A DNA stretch of 64,000 nucleotides from JABMQW01 sp964439935. GTDB lineage: Bacteria; Fidelibacterota; Marinisomatia; Marinisomatales; TCS56. Both the position numbers and the translations under genes were made by a program. The DNA lies in assembly GCA_964439935.1 (NCBI GenBank), contig CAYTPW010000011.1, positions 1 to 64,000 of the forward strand, given 5' to 3'. Shown here piece by piece: positions 36,196 through 45,389 of this stretch. Within the stretch, counting starts at the first letter, position 1. Each line of letters begins with the position of its first letter. A model generated the notes under the pieces. That model was not told the origin of the DNA, searched no databases, and worked only from the letters and a program-made list of their open reading frames with translations.

Positions 36196-37077
36196 ATGAA
36201 GCTGCCAACGATGAAAAAGTTAAACCGCGAAAATCGAGCCGGACATATATTGGTTGCACCCTATTATGTATTTTTTGCTTTATTTATTGCCTACCCATTG
36301 ATCTTTTCCTTCGTATTGGTTTTTCACCGCTGGTCAATCGTAGGACCGTTGGAGTGGGTAGGCCTTAGCAATTTCATGGAACTTGGTGGTGACCCGCTAT
36401 TCTGGAAATCCATTGGAAATACGTTGATATTTCTAATAATTCATGTTCCGTTACAGGTGTCGTTCGCATTAGTGTTAGCTGCTATCCTGAACAGCAAAAT
36501 TCCGGCTCAGGGTGCATTTCGTGCGGCTTTTTTCCTACCGGTGGTGGTTTCCGGAGTTGCAGTTACTATCCTATGGAAACAGATGTTCTCCACTAATCTG
36601 GGGATACTTAATCAGCTACTATTTGAATTTGGTATCGATCCTGTACCCTGGGTTACTGATCCAAGTTGGGCAATGCCTTCAATTGCCATGATGGCCACCT
36701 GGAAAAATATTGGCCTGTATGTAGTGCTCTTTCTGGCTGGTTTGCAGGGAATTCCAAAACATCTATATGATGCCGCAGATATTGATGGCGCTTCGACAGT
36801 ACAAAAGTTTTTTCATATTACCATACCGGCGATAAACCCGGTTTTTATAGTGGTGTTGATTTTATCCACCCTGGGAGGATTCAGCCTGTTTATTGAGCCC
36901 TACGTCATTACCGGAGGAGGACCCATGAATTCAACTCTTTCCGGAGTCCTTTATATCTATCGTCAGGCATTCTCGTTTTTCAGAATGGGTTATGCTGCCA
37001 CAATAGGTTTCGCCCTGGCATTTATTGTAATGACAGTTGTTATCATCCAACGCCGCTTTGTGGAGCGTGAGATTTAG
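36196..37077 (+). CDS. CUT1 sugar ABC transporter permease (MalF/UgpA type)
   Basis: A 293-aa inner-membrane protein with six predicted spans. The EAA loop that contacts the ATPase is near residues 190-212 (Tyr-Asp-Ala-Ala-Asp-Ile-Asp-Gly-Ala with Ile-Pro-Ala-Ile following). It starts one base after the binding-protein stop and is directly followed by the second permease, so all three are one transcript. The short N-terminus lacks the extra MalF periplasmic domain. Confidence 0.9.
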   Translation: MKLPTMKKLNRENRAGHILVAPYYVFFALFIAYPLIFSFVLVFHRWSIVGPLEWVGLSNFMELGGDPLFWKSIGNTLIFLIIHVPLQVSFALVLAAILNSKIPAQGAFRAAFFLPVVVSGVAVTILWKQMFSTNLGILNQLLFEFGIDPVPWVTDPSWAMPSIAMMATWKNIGLYVVLFLAGLQGIPKHLYDAADIDGASTVQKFFHITIPAINPVFIVVLILSTLGGFSLFIEPYVITGGGPMNSTLSGVLYIYRQAFSFFRMGYAATIGFALAFIVMTVVIIQRRFVEREI

Positions 37078-37899
37078 ATGAAAGGTAAAATTAAAAAACT
37101 TTTTATGCTCAGTTTGCTCACCATGCTGGCATTGATGTTTATCTATCCCTTTTTCTGGATGATCGGTGGTACCTTGAAACCTGAAGCTGAAGTGATGAAT
37201 TTCAGTCCTTTTGGCAGTAGCTGGTCGCTCAACAGTTATCGAGCAATGCTGGGAAAAATTCCGCTCTTTCGAGCTTTAATAAACAGTATAATTGTATCGG
37301 TAATATCGACTTTCAGCGTTTTGGTACTCAGTTCAATGACTGGCTATGCGCTGGCGCGCCTGCGATTCAGGGGTCGCAGTCTCATATTCAATGTTATACT
37401 CTTCACAATGGTTCTGCCATTCCAACTTACCTTGATTCCACTGTATGTGTTGATGGTGAAGTTTGGTTGGGTAGATTCTTATGCTGCCCTAATTGTTCCG
37501 TATACAATAAGTGCTTTCGCAATTTTACTCTTCCGCCAATTTTTCATGCAGGTTCCACACGATCTTATTGACGCGGCTCGAATTGACGGTCTGAGCGAAC
37601 TGGGGATTCTTTTCAGGATTTTCTGGCCGCTTTCAAAGCCGGCATTGATCACGGTCGGAATTATTCACTACATGGGTATTTGGAATGAAGCGCTCTGGCC
37701 AATGATTGTGGTGCGCAAATTGTCAATGATGACTATGCCACAGATGGTTGCTCTATATGCGGTTGGTGGTCAGGCTGAATCACAGGTAGGTACCCAACTA
37801 GCAGCGGCAACCCTAATGTCCCTACCGATTATCATCATTTATCTAGTATTGCAACGCCATTTTATCGCTAGTATGGCAACCTCTGGTTTGAAGGGGTGA
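37078..37899 (+). CDS. CUT1 sugar ABC transporter permease (MalG/UgpE type)
   Basis: A 273-aa inner-membrane protein with six spans and the EAA loop near 163-185 (Ile-Asp-Ala-Ala-Arg-Ile-Asp-Gly-Leu). Its ATG follows the first permease stop with no gap, and its stop shares a base with the next start. It forms the heterodimeric channel with the preceding permease. Confidence 0.9.
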   Translation: MKGKIKKLFMLSLLTMLALMFIYPFFWMIGGTLKPEAEVMNFSPFGSSWSLNSYRAMLGKIPLFRALINSIIVSVISTFSVLVLSSMTGYALARLRFRGRSLIFNVILFTMVLPFQLTLIPLYVLMVKFGWVDSYAALIVPYTISAFAILLFRQFFMQVPHDLIDAARIDGLSELGILFRIFWPLSKPALITVGIIHYMGIWNEALWPMIVVRKLSMMTMPQMVALYAVGGQAESQVGTQLAAATLMSLPIIIIYLVLQRHFIASMATSGLKG

Positions 37900-40763
37900 T
37901 GATGCAATCTATAAAAATATTTTTGATATTTTTTGTTCTGTTATCGATTAGCTATGCTGAACCAGATCCACAATTGACGATTCCCCGTGTCGATCTGATG
38001 CCGAATCTGCCGCTACCAATTTTAGTCCGGGACTGGAACCAGGTTGCACTGGGTTATGATGATTTTGTATTTGATTTCTCTGCCATCGGCCAATATTTGC
38101 CAATGATCAAATGGGACTCAACTTATCAGATTAATGGTGAGCCGACTTTTAGTCTTCCGTCTTATGTTGGAGGTAATCATTCCAGTGGTGAAGCTATAAA
38201 TACAATGGCTGCTGTCATCTCTGCTTCACTGGTTGGTGTTAACAAGCAAAATCAGGCTGGTATGAATTGGGTGGCCATGTGTCAGAAATACTTCGCGGTC
38301 AATGGATCAGCTACCTACACAAATAATCCCGGCAGCGGTTGGGGAAGTTCGTTCTGGTATGATATTCTGCCGGACATCCTGTTTTTCCAATTATTCGATC
38401 TATACCCGGACCAAACCGATTTTCCCTACCAATTTGCTTCAGTATTAAATCAGTGGTATGCCGCCAGTGTAGCCATGGGTGATGGTCCCGGAACCATACC
38501 GGACTATAACTACACTTATTTCAATTTTCAGTCCATGCAGCCACAATACAATGGCAACTGGCGTGAGCCGGATGCCGCTGCCGGGATTGCCTGGTTGGAG
38601 TATCTTGGCTGGACAAAGACCGGGAATCCCCAATTTCTGGAAGCCGCCGTGTGGGGAATAACTTATCTGCATAATCGCTCACAAAATCCGCTGTATGAGA
38701 TACTGCTCCCTTATGGAGCCTATACCGCTGCCAGGATGAACGCTGAATTGGGGACTGATTATGATGTCAGTAAACTAGTCAACTGGTGTTTTGGTCCCAG
38801 CGATGCCCGCCCTGGCTGGGGTGTGGTAACCGGAAATTGGAACGGCTATGAATGTGGTGGTTTAGCCGGCAGTATTACCGATAGTGATGGCTATGCTTTT
38901 GCCATGGGTACCTTTGAAACAGCCGGAGCCCTGGCACCACTGGTACGTTATGATAACCGTTTTGCCAAATCAATTGGAAAATGGCTACTTAATGCAGTAA
39001 ACGCATCGCGCTTATATTATTCCGATGGTCTACCGGCGCAAAACCAGGATTGCGAAGATTGGTCATGGACTAACGATCCGGGAGCGGTAATCAGTTATGA
39101 AGGTTTGCGACACGAATGGCAGGGGGTAAGCCCGCTGGCCACTGGTGATGCCTTACGCAATGGTTGGGCTCCTTCTAATTTTGCCCTCTATGGAGCTTCC
39201 CATGTCGGTATATTTGGTGCTTTGGTCGATACTACCAATGTTCCGGGAATTCTTAAAATTGATTTGCTGGCAACGGATTATATGCGAGCAGATGCATTTC
39301 CAAGTTTTCTGGTTTACAACCCCTATGCCGAACAACGCTCAATTTCTCTCACTGTTGGTCCCGATTCAATTAATATATATGATGCGGTTGCTAATTCATT
39401 TATTGAATATGATTTTTCTGGGACCGATAGTCTCACAATTCCTGGTGATTCCGTCCGTATATTGGTACTTGTGCCCGCCAGCAGCACCATTCGAACCCAG
39501 GACTATTCTTTGCTGGCCGACAATATTGTAATCGATTTTCACTATTCCACCGTCCCGGATACTACTAACCGATCACCCGTAATTATCGATTTCAGTGCCG
39601 ATACGAGTGTTTTATCAGTCGGAGAACAAACCTTACTGATCTGCCAGGCAATCGACCCGGATGATGATCCATTGACGTATTCCTGGTCAAATACAGGTGG
39701 TACACTGATATCTGATGATACAAATACCGTCTGGCAGGCTCCTGATCAGGAAGGAGTATATATAATCAGCTGCCAGGTATGTGACTCCCTGAACAATTGC
39801 ACTACTGCCGGCTTAAATATTACTGTTTTAGATACGGTTCAACAGAATTACCCCGAGTTGGTGGCCCAATATCTTTTCAATGGCGATGCCATAGATATAA
39901 CCGGTCACGGACACGATGGTATAGTCAGCGGACCGACCCCGATCCCCGATCGTTTTGGTAATCCGATGGCAGCATTTAGCTTCGATGGTAACACTGATCG
40001 AATCCAAGTAAGCAACAATGCCGATTTAAATTTTCAGGAAGCTCTGACAGTAACTTTTTGGATGAAGCCGAGTGAAATACCGGACTTCGTTACGGAAACA
40101 TATCCGATTTCCCATGGCAGTTGGGAAGAACGATGGAAATACTCTTTTATGGGCAACCGACGTGTCCGCTGGACCGTCAACACAGAGAATGCTATTATCG
40201 ATTTGGATTCCAGTTCGCCACTGGACACAGCTTTCTATTATTTCATTTCGGGTACCTACGATGGAAGCCGCATAAAATTATATATTAATGGACAATTGGA
40301 GCGAAACAGCGCGTTAACTGGCTTAATTAACCAAAGCAGCCTGGATTTAACCATAGGTCAACAGAAACCGGCTGTAACACAATACAATTACATGGGATAT
40401 TTAGATGACATTAGAATTTATTCAATTGCCTTGACTGATTCCGCTATCACTGACCTTTATATCAGTGAATTGAGTGTTACTGAAGAAAACAATTTACCGG
40501 ACGGATTTCATCTGGCGCATAATTATCCGAATCCATTTAATCCCATTACTACTATCAATTTCTCATTGCCGGTGCCAACCCACGTTAAAATAACTATTAT
40601 GAATCTGGCAGGTCAGACGGTGGCCATGCCGGTTAATACCGATTATCAGGTCGGCAACCATTCCGTTCGCTGGGATGCAAGCGGATTTGCCTCCGGGATT
40701 TATTTTTATCGGATCGACACAAAAGAATTTTCAGATATCAAAAAATGCATCATATTAAAATAA
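37899..40763 (+). CDS. Secreted alpha-toroid + LamG protein, possible new CAZyme, T9SS
   Basis: About 954 aa from ATG 37899 (a GTG three bases earlier and an ATG three bases later are also in frame). The signal peptide ends near Ser-Tyr-Ala. Residues 30-540 look like an (alpha/alpha)-toroid: regular helices with Trp/Asp/Glu-rich loops (Asn-Trp-Arg-Glu-Pro-Asp-Ala-Ala; Glu-Asp-Trp-Ser-Trp-Thr-Asn-Asp-Pro-Gly). An Ig/PKD-like domain (about 555-645), a LamG jelly roll (about 650-855, with Phe-Asp-Gly-Asn) and the T9SS sorting tail (about 870 on) follow. The context predicts a glycoside hydrolase or lyase that works outside the cell, but I cannot place the catalytic domain in a known family. It is translationally coupled to the ABC permease gene, which ties it to that substrate. 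Confidence 0.7.
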   Translation: MMQSIKIFLIFFVLLSISYAEPDPQLTIPRVDLMPNLPLPILVRDWNQVALGYDDFVFDFSAIGQYLPMIKWDSTYQINGEPTFSLPSYVGGNHSSGEAINTMAAVISASLVGVNKQNQAGMNWVAMCQKYFAVNGSATYTNNPGSGWGSSFWYDILPDILFFQLFDLYPDQTDFPYQFASVLNQWYAASVAMGDGPGTIPDYNYTYFNFQSMQPQYNGNWREPDAAAGIAWLEYLGWTKTGNPQFLEAAVWGITYLHNRSQNPLYEILLPYGAYTAARMNAELGTDYDVSKLVNWCFGPSDARPGWGVVTGNWNGYECGGLAGSITDSDGYAFAMGTFETAGALAPLVRYDNRFAKSIGKWLLNAVNASRLYYSDGLPAQNQDCEDWSWTNDPGAVISYEGLRHEWQGVSPLATGDALRNGWAPSNFALYGASHVGIFGALVDTTNVPGILKIDLLATDYMRADAFPSFLVYNPYAEQRSISLTVGPDSINIYDAVANSFIEYDFSGTDSLTIPGDSVRILVLVPASSTIRTQDYSLLADNIVIDFHYSTVPDTTNRSPVIIDFSADTSVLSVGEQTLLICQAIDPDDDPLTYSWSNTGGTLISDDTNTVWQAPDQEGVYIISCQVCDSLNNCTTAGLNITVLDTVQQNYPELVAQYLFNGDAIDITGHGHDGIVSGPTPIPDRFGNPMAAFSFDGNTDRIQVSNNADLNFQEALTVTFWMKPSEIPDFVTETYPISHGSWEERWKYSFMGNRRVRWTVNTENAIIDLDSSSPLDTAFYYFISGTYDGSRIKLYINGQLERNSALTGLINQSSLDLTIGQQKPAVTQYNYMGYLDDIRIYSIALTDSAITDLYISELSVTEENNLPDGFHLAHNYPNPFNPITTINFSLPVPTHVKITIMNLAGQTVAMPVNTDYQVGNHSVRWDASGFASGIYFYRIDTKEFSDIKKCIILK

Positions 40764-40794
40764 CAAATATGACAAGATTTCCGAGGATTATCTT

Positions 40795-41682
40795 ATGAAA
40801 TTACACAGGATCGTAACAAAGCCTGTAATGGAACCAATCGCCAGTCATGAATGGGAAAAGGCAGCTGTATTTAATTCGGCACTGGTGTTCCAGCAGGGAT
40901 TATTTCATACTGTTTATCGAGCCACCGATATTGGTGGCCATGAAAAATTTGGTCGCTATATTAATGCGTTTGGATATGCTACCAGCAAGGATTTAATTAA
41001 TTGGGATAGATTCGACCAGCCGGTTTTAGCCAATGATGTGCCGCAGGAATTACGTGGTCCGGAGGACCCGCGCATCGTGGAAATTGATGACATATTTTAT
41101 ATGACCTACACCGGTTTTGGAGACCGCTTCTCAGGCGATTATCGGATTTGCCTGGCCACCAGCAAGGATTTAATCCATTGGGAGCGTCACGGAGTTGTAC
41201 TTGATGAACCTAACAAGGACTCATCCTTATTCCCCGAAAAAATCGGAGGCAGATTTTGCCTGTTCCACCGACGTCCACCGGATATCTGGCTGTGTTATTC
41301 CAATGATTTAATAACCTGGACCGATCATCGGATTATTATGCGACCAATTCCCGGAACCTGGGAGTCGGAACGGATCGGGATTGCCGGACCGCCGGTAAAA
41401 ATTGATACCGGCTGGCTGCTCATCTATCATGGTGTTGATAAAAATAACGCCTACCGCTTAGGTGCTGCTTTATTGGATTACGATGACCCATCAATAGTGC
41501 TGGAACGTTATTCGAATCCGATTTTGGAACCGGAGTTAGATTGGGAAATCAATGGCTTTGTACCCAATGTTGTTTTCTCCTGCGGCACCGTACTCAAAGA
41601 TGACAAGATATACTGTATGTACGGTGGTGCCGATACGGTTTTGGGGATGGCTGAAATGAATATTGCTGATATCGATTTCTGA
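40795..41682 (+). CDS. GH130 beta-mannoside phosphorylase/hydrolase
   Basis: A 295-aa five-bladed propeller. GH130 signatures are the Tyr-Arg-Ala opening, Arg-Gly-Pro-Glu-Asp91-Pro-Arg-Ile with the catalytic Asp, Tyr-His-Gly-Val, Phe-Val-Pro-Asn-Val-Val-Phe, and Tyr-Gly-Gly-Ala-Asp. The length fits the shorter GH130_2-type enzymes, which phosphorolyse mannosyl-glucose or mannosyl-GlcNAc links. Some GH130 members hydrolyse instead. It lacks a signal peptide and therefore acts in the cytoplasm on imported glycans. Together with the GH5-like enzyme it argues for a beta-mannoside substrate. Its stop shares one base with the next start. Confidence 0.85.
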   Translation: MKLHRIVTKPVMEPIASHEWEKAAVFNSALVFQQGLFHTVYRATDIGGHEKFGRYINAFGYATSKDLINWDRFDQPVLANDVPQELRGPEDPRIVEIDDIFYMTYTGFGDRFSGDYRICLATSKDLIHWERHGVVLDEPNKDSSLFPEKIGGRFCLFHRRPPDIWLCYSNDLITWTDHRIIMRPIPGTWESERIGIAGPPVKIDTGWLLIYHGVDKNNAYRLGAALLDYDDPSIVLERYSNPILEPELDWEINGFVPNVVFSCGTVLKDDKIYCMYGGADTVLGMAEMNIADIDF

Positions 41683-42926
41683 TGTATATCAAGATGCTTA
41701 AAAATATCAAATCAATGCTGCTGATATTATTTATTGGCGCATCTACTCTGACGCAATTTTGTTCCTCAAAAGACCATCTGCCAGTTAATTTGCATCATGC
41801 TCTATCACTTGTTGATTCAGTTGAAGTGAACGGCAAAATATTGAACTATATCTGGATATACGCCGATGCGCCAAGTTATGAACCAGTACCTGCAATTGGG
41901 GAAGGGATTACCTGTGTTGATGATGTTGGCCGGTTCCTGGAAGTCCTGGAAATAGTAATTCTACAGTATGATAGGCAGGATTTATTACCGATGGTTGAGG
42001 GCATGCTTGAGTTTCTATTGTACATGGTGCGTGATGATGGATTGTGGTATAATTTTATGTTTGCTGATGGTTCAATCAATAAGGAGCATAAGAACAGCAC
42101 GGCCAGTTTTCAATGGTGGGCTATCCGAGGTTTAAGGGGATTAGCAGCCGGTTATAATATCTATAATCAGTTGGATCTTAATATTGATCTGCAGAATAGA
42201 ATTGTACGGGCAATTCGCAGTGCGGATCCACATCTGTCAAATATATTAGAGAACTATCCCATGTATTACCAGGGGTCTTACGATTTATTGCCATCCTGGT
42301 TGATTTCCCAGGCTCCTGATCAAACCAGTGAACTGATACTGGTGCTGACGAAATTGCATAACACTGGAAATTTTGAATATTTTGATCAAATTAAACAGTT
42401 TTCGCAGGGAATGCTGAAAACTCAGTTTAGCATCAAGGATCATAACCTAGAGGGAATGTATTTCTGCTGGGATAATGTGTGGCATAGCTGGGGCAACAAT
42501 CATGCTTATGCATTAGTTGAGGCTTATAAGATTATTGGCGAAGCAAAATATCTGGAAAGTGTCAAACTGTGGGCTGATAACTTCATTCCATATTTAATTG
42601 AAAATAGTTTTCCGCGTTGTATTACCATTCTTCCGGATCAAACATACCTGGTGGAAGATTATCCGCAAATCGCCTACGGTATAAATTCTACTCTTCGTGG
42701 TCTGAATGCTATAGCTCGAATTACAAAAGACCCTGCTCATCAAGTAAATGCTGAATCGGTATTTAGCTGGTTCAGCGGTGATAACAATGGTGGTCTAGCA
42801 ATGTATGATTCTGGGACGGGACGTTGTTTTGATGGAATAAATGCCCAAAGTAGTATCAATAAAAATTCTGGAGCTGAATCGACAATTGAATGTCTCTTGG
42901 CTTATCTGGATAATGCTAAAAATTAA
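41682..42926 (+). CDS. (alpha/alpha)-barrel lipoprotein, glycosidase-like
   Basis: A 414-aa protein. The hydrophobic leader ends with Thr-Gln-Phe-Cys-Ser-Ser, a plausible lipobox (Cys near residue 27). The mature domain shows repeated helix pairs typical of six-hairpin glycosidases, with Asp-Asp-Val-Gly-Arg early, Phe-Gln-Trp-Trp-Ala-Ile-Arg in the middle and Asn-Ser-Gly-Ala-Glu-Ser-Thr-Ile-Glu-Cys near the C-terminus. I do not recognise a CAZy family. It is an anchored envelope protein that probably trims the glycan before ABC uptake. An in-frame ATG four codons downstream is also possible. Confidence 0.6.
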   Translation: MYIKMLKNIKSMLLILFIGASTLTQFCSSKDHLPVNLHHALSLVDSVEVNGKILNYIWIYADAPSYEPVPAIGEGITCVDDVGRFLEVLEIVILQYDRQDLLPMVEGMLEFLLYMVRDDGLWYNFMFADGSINKEHKNSTASFQWWAIRGLRGLAAGYNIYNQLDLNIDLQNRIVRAIRSADPHLSNILENYPMYYQGSYDLLPSWLISQAPDQTSELILVLTKLHNTGNFEYFDQIKQFSQGMLKTQFSIKDHNLEGMYFCWDNVWHSWGNNHAYALVEAYKIIGEAKYLESVKLWADNFIPYLIENSFPRCITILPDQTYLVEDYPQIAYGINSTLRGLNAIARITKDPAHQVNAESVFSWFSGDNNGGLAMYDSGTGRCFDGINAQSSINKNSGAESTIECLLAYLDNAKN

Positions 42927-42938
42927 CAGGATGAAATA

Positions 42939-44000
42939 ATGGCTTCTGTGCAACTAAATAATCTGTCTAAATCTTACCGAAAAGATGAGCTGGTAGTGAA
43001 GGATTTTAATCTGGATATACGGGACGGTGAGTTTATTGTGCTGGTCGGTCCCTCAGGTTGTGGCAAATCCACCGTTCTCAGGATGATTGCCGGCCTTGAG
43101 GATATCACTGCCGGTGAAATACTAATTGATGGTGATGTTGTCAATGAACAACCTCCCAAGGATCGTGACATCGCCATGGTATTTCAGAATTATGCACTCT
43201 ATCCGCACATGAATGTTTTCAAAAATCTGGCATTTGGATTAAAACTGCGCAAGTATCCGCCGCAAGAAATAAATGATCGAGTGAAAAGGGCTGCGGATAT
43301 ATTAGAGATCGGAAAATATCTTGAAAAAAAACCCAAAGAACTATCCGGGGGTGAACGCCAACGTGTGGCTTTGGGAAGAGCAATCGTCCGCAATCCGAAA
43401 GTTTTTCTTTTTGATGAACCACTTTCCAATCTAGATGCCAAACTACGGGTACAGATGCGGGCTGAGATAAAAAATTTACATAGTGAATTGAAAACTACAA
43501 TGGTTTACGTAACTCATGATCAGGTTGAGGCAATGACAATGGGTGATCGGATTGTCATTATGAAGGATGGCATAGTTCAACAGATTGGTTCTCCTATGGA
43601 AGTTTACCAATCGCCGCAAAATATTTTTGTAGGTAGCTTTATTGGTTCTCCAGCCATGAATTTTGTTCCAGGATCTATGTCTGATGGGAAGTTTGAAGCA
43701 GAGGGACTAAAACTTGAGATACCGGGTATTAGCAAAAACATACAATCTAAGACTATTAGCTTGGGGATCCGTCCTGAGGATATTAATGTCGGCCAGGGTT
43801 CCATAGATGTCGAAGTAATTGTTACAGAACCACTGGGGAGCGAAACTATCCTGCACTTAAACTGCTGTAATCAGAAATTGTTAGTCAAATATCCCGATCT
43901 TGTTAATTTCAAACCGGGCGAAAAAATAGCAATAGATTTTGATTCCGAAAAAATTATTCTATTCGATAACGTCGGTGGAAAAAGGGTCACCTTTGATTGA
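42939..44000 (+). CDS. Sugar ABC transporter ATP-binding protein (UgpC/MsmX type)
   Basis: A 353-aa protein. Walker A Gly-Pro-Ser-Gly-Cys-Gly-Lys-Ser-Thr is near residues 37-45, the signature Leu-Ser-Gly-Gly-Glu-Arg-Gln near 134-140, Walker B Phe-Leu-Phe-Asp-Glu-Pro near 155-160, H-loop Val-Thr-His-Asp-Gln, and a C-terminal TOBE/MalK-like regulatory domain (about 235-353). It energises the permeases encoded at 36196-37899. Having the ATPase downstream within the same co-directional run, rather than a shared genome-wide MsmX, suggests a self-contained transporter. Confidence 0.92.
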   Translation: MASVQLNNLSKSYRKDELVVKDFNLDIRDGEFIVLVGPSGCGKSTVLRMIAGLEDITAGEILIDGDVVNEQPPKDRDIAMVFQNYALYPHMNVFKNLAFGLKLRKYPPQEINDRVKRAADILEIGKYLEKKPKELSGGERQRVALGRAIVRNPKVFLFDEPLSNLDAKLRVQMRAEIKNLHSELKTTMVYVTHDQVEAMTMGDRIVIMKDGIVQQIGSPMEVYQSPQNIFVGSFIGSPAMNFVPGSMSDGKFEAEGLKLEIPGISKNIQSKTISLGIRPEDINVGQGSIDVEVIVTEPLGSETILHLNCCNQKLLVKYPDLVNFKPGEKIAIDFDSEKIILFDNVGGKRVTFD

Positions 44001-44063
44001 TCTCAATCGATTAAAAACGTCCGATATATACTGTTAATTGAATGATTTGAAAGACTGGAATTA

Positions 44064-45389
44064 ATGTCTACAAGTCTGTCAAAAACTGATCTTCAAATAT
44101 TAAAACAACAGGCTAAAGAAGTACTTTATTCCAACCGAACCGAATCGTCAACAATTCCATCACCGACTTTATATCCACATCAGTGGAATTGGGATTCGGC
44201 GTTTATAGCAATTGGTCTTTCGCATTTCGATGCTAGATTGGCATATGAAGAGATATTGACATTATTTGAGGGTCAATGGAAAAATGGAATGGTGCCACAT
44301 ATTAAATTTCACAGGGCGGAAAAAGACTATTATCCCGGACCATCTTTTTGGGCCTGCGACAATAATCCAAATTCTCCAGAAAATATCAAGACATCCGGAA
44401 TAACTCAACCTCCGATTTTAGCACTGGCAGCTTACCGTATCTATCTGAACTCGCCAGTCAGACAGGAAGCAATCGAATTTCTGCAGTCGATTTACTCTAA
44501 TCTATGTTCCTATCATAATTTTTTCAGGAATTATCGGGTATCGGACGAAACTGGGTTGGTAAGCATTATTCATCCCTGGGAGAGCGGTCTGGATAATTCC
44601 CCGCGCTGGGATAATGCGCTTTCAATAATTAAACCAAAATCTGGAACCCAAATTAAGCGAACTGATATCAAAACTGTTGGGGAAAGTGAGCGTCCTTCAA
44701 ACGTTGAATATTCCAAGTATGCCTATTTGATAGAATTATTTATCGAGGCGGATTATGATCAGGATAGTATACTTTCAACCTGCCCATTTAATATCCAGCC
44801 AGTGTTATTTAATACTCTGCTGTATATGGACTTGGAAGCGCATATCAAGATAGCCGAGATTGTTAATGCCGATTGTTCTGAAATAATGCTCTGGAAATTG
44901 CAATTGAAATCAGGAATTCAAAATAAATTGTGGAAATACAAAATAGGAAGGTATGTTGATTATGATCTCCACGATCAGAGTTTGATCATCTGCGATACAT
45001 TGGCAAATTACGCACCACTTGCGGCCGGGATTCCAAATGAAAATCAGGCTGATAGACTGTTTAAAATATTACGATCAGAAGATGGATATTGGCCCGCTAA
45101 TGGTTACCCTTTGCCGACAGTATCCCTGTCTGCAGCCGAATATGATCCGGATAAATACTGGCGCGGGCCGGTTTGGATTAATACGAACTGGCTCATGATT
45201 CAGACATTCCAGAAATACGGATACCTCGATGAGGCTCAAAAATTATTAAGGTTATCGCTCCAACTTGTAGCAGAAAATGGCTTTTACGAATATTTTAATC
45301 CGTTTTCGGGAAATGGTTTGGGTGCCGATCAATTTTCCTGGACAGCAGCCCTGGTAATTGATATGATCGAAAACAATGAATGGTATTGA
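44064..45389 (+). CDS. GH63-like glycosylglycerate hydrolase candidate
   Basis: A 441-aa (alpha/alpha)6 enzyme with no signal peptide. Motifs are Tyr-Pro-His-Gln-Trp-Asn-Trp-Asp-Ser-Ala-Phe near 37-47, Trp-Glu-Ser-Gly-Leu-Asp177-Asn-Ser-Pro-Arg-Trp-Asp (probable general acid Asp177), Tyr-Trp-Arg-Gly-Pro-Val-Trp, and Gly-Phe-Tyr-Glu409-Tyr-Phe-Asn-Pro (probable base). Size and spacing match bacterial GH63 mannosylglycerate/glucosylglycerate hydrolases rather than the large processing glucosidases. A role in using algal or bacterial glycosyl-glycerate osmolytes is therefore plausible. The next gene overlaps its end by 14 bp. Confidence 0.7.
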   Translation: MSTSLSKTDLQILKQQAKEVLYSNRTESSTIPSPTLYPHQWNWDSAFIAIGLSHFDARLAYEEILTLFEGQWKNGMVPHIKFHRAEKDYYPGPSFWACDNNPNSPENIKTSGITQPPILALAAYRIYLNSPVRQEAIEFLQSIYSNLCSYHNFFRNYRVSDETGLVSIIHPWESGLDNSPRWDNALSIIKPKSGTQIKRTDIKTVGESERPSNVEYSKYAYLIELFIEADYDQDSILSTCPFNIQPVLFNTLLYMDLEAHIKIAEIVNADCSEIMLWKLQLKSGIQNKLWKYKIGRYVDYDLHDQSLIICDTLANYAPLAAGIPNENQADRLFKILRSEDGYWPANGYPLPTVSLSAAEYDPDKYWRGPVWINTNWLMIQTFQKYGYLDEAQKLLRLSLQLVAENGFYEYFNPFSGNGLGADQFSWTAALVIDMIENNEWY

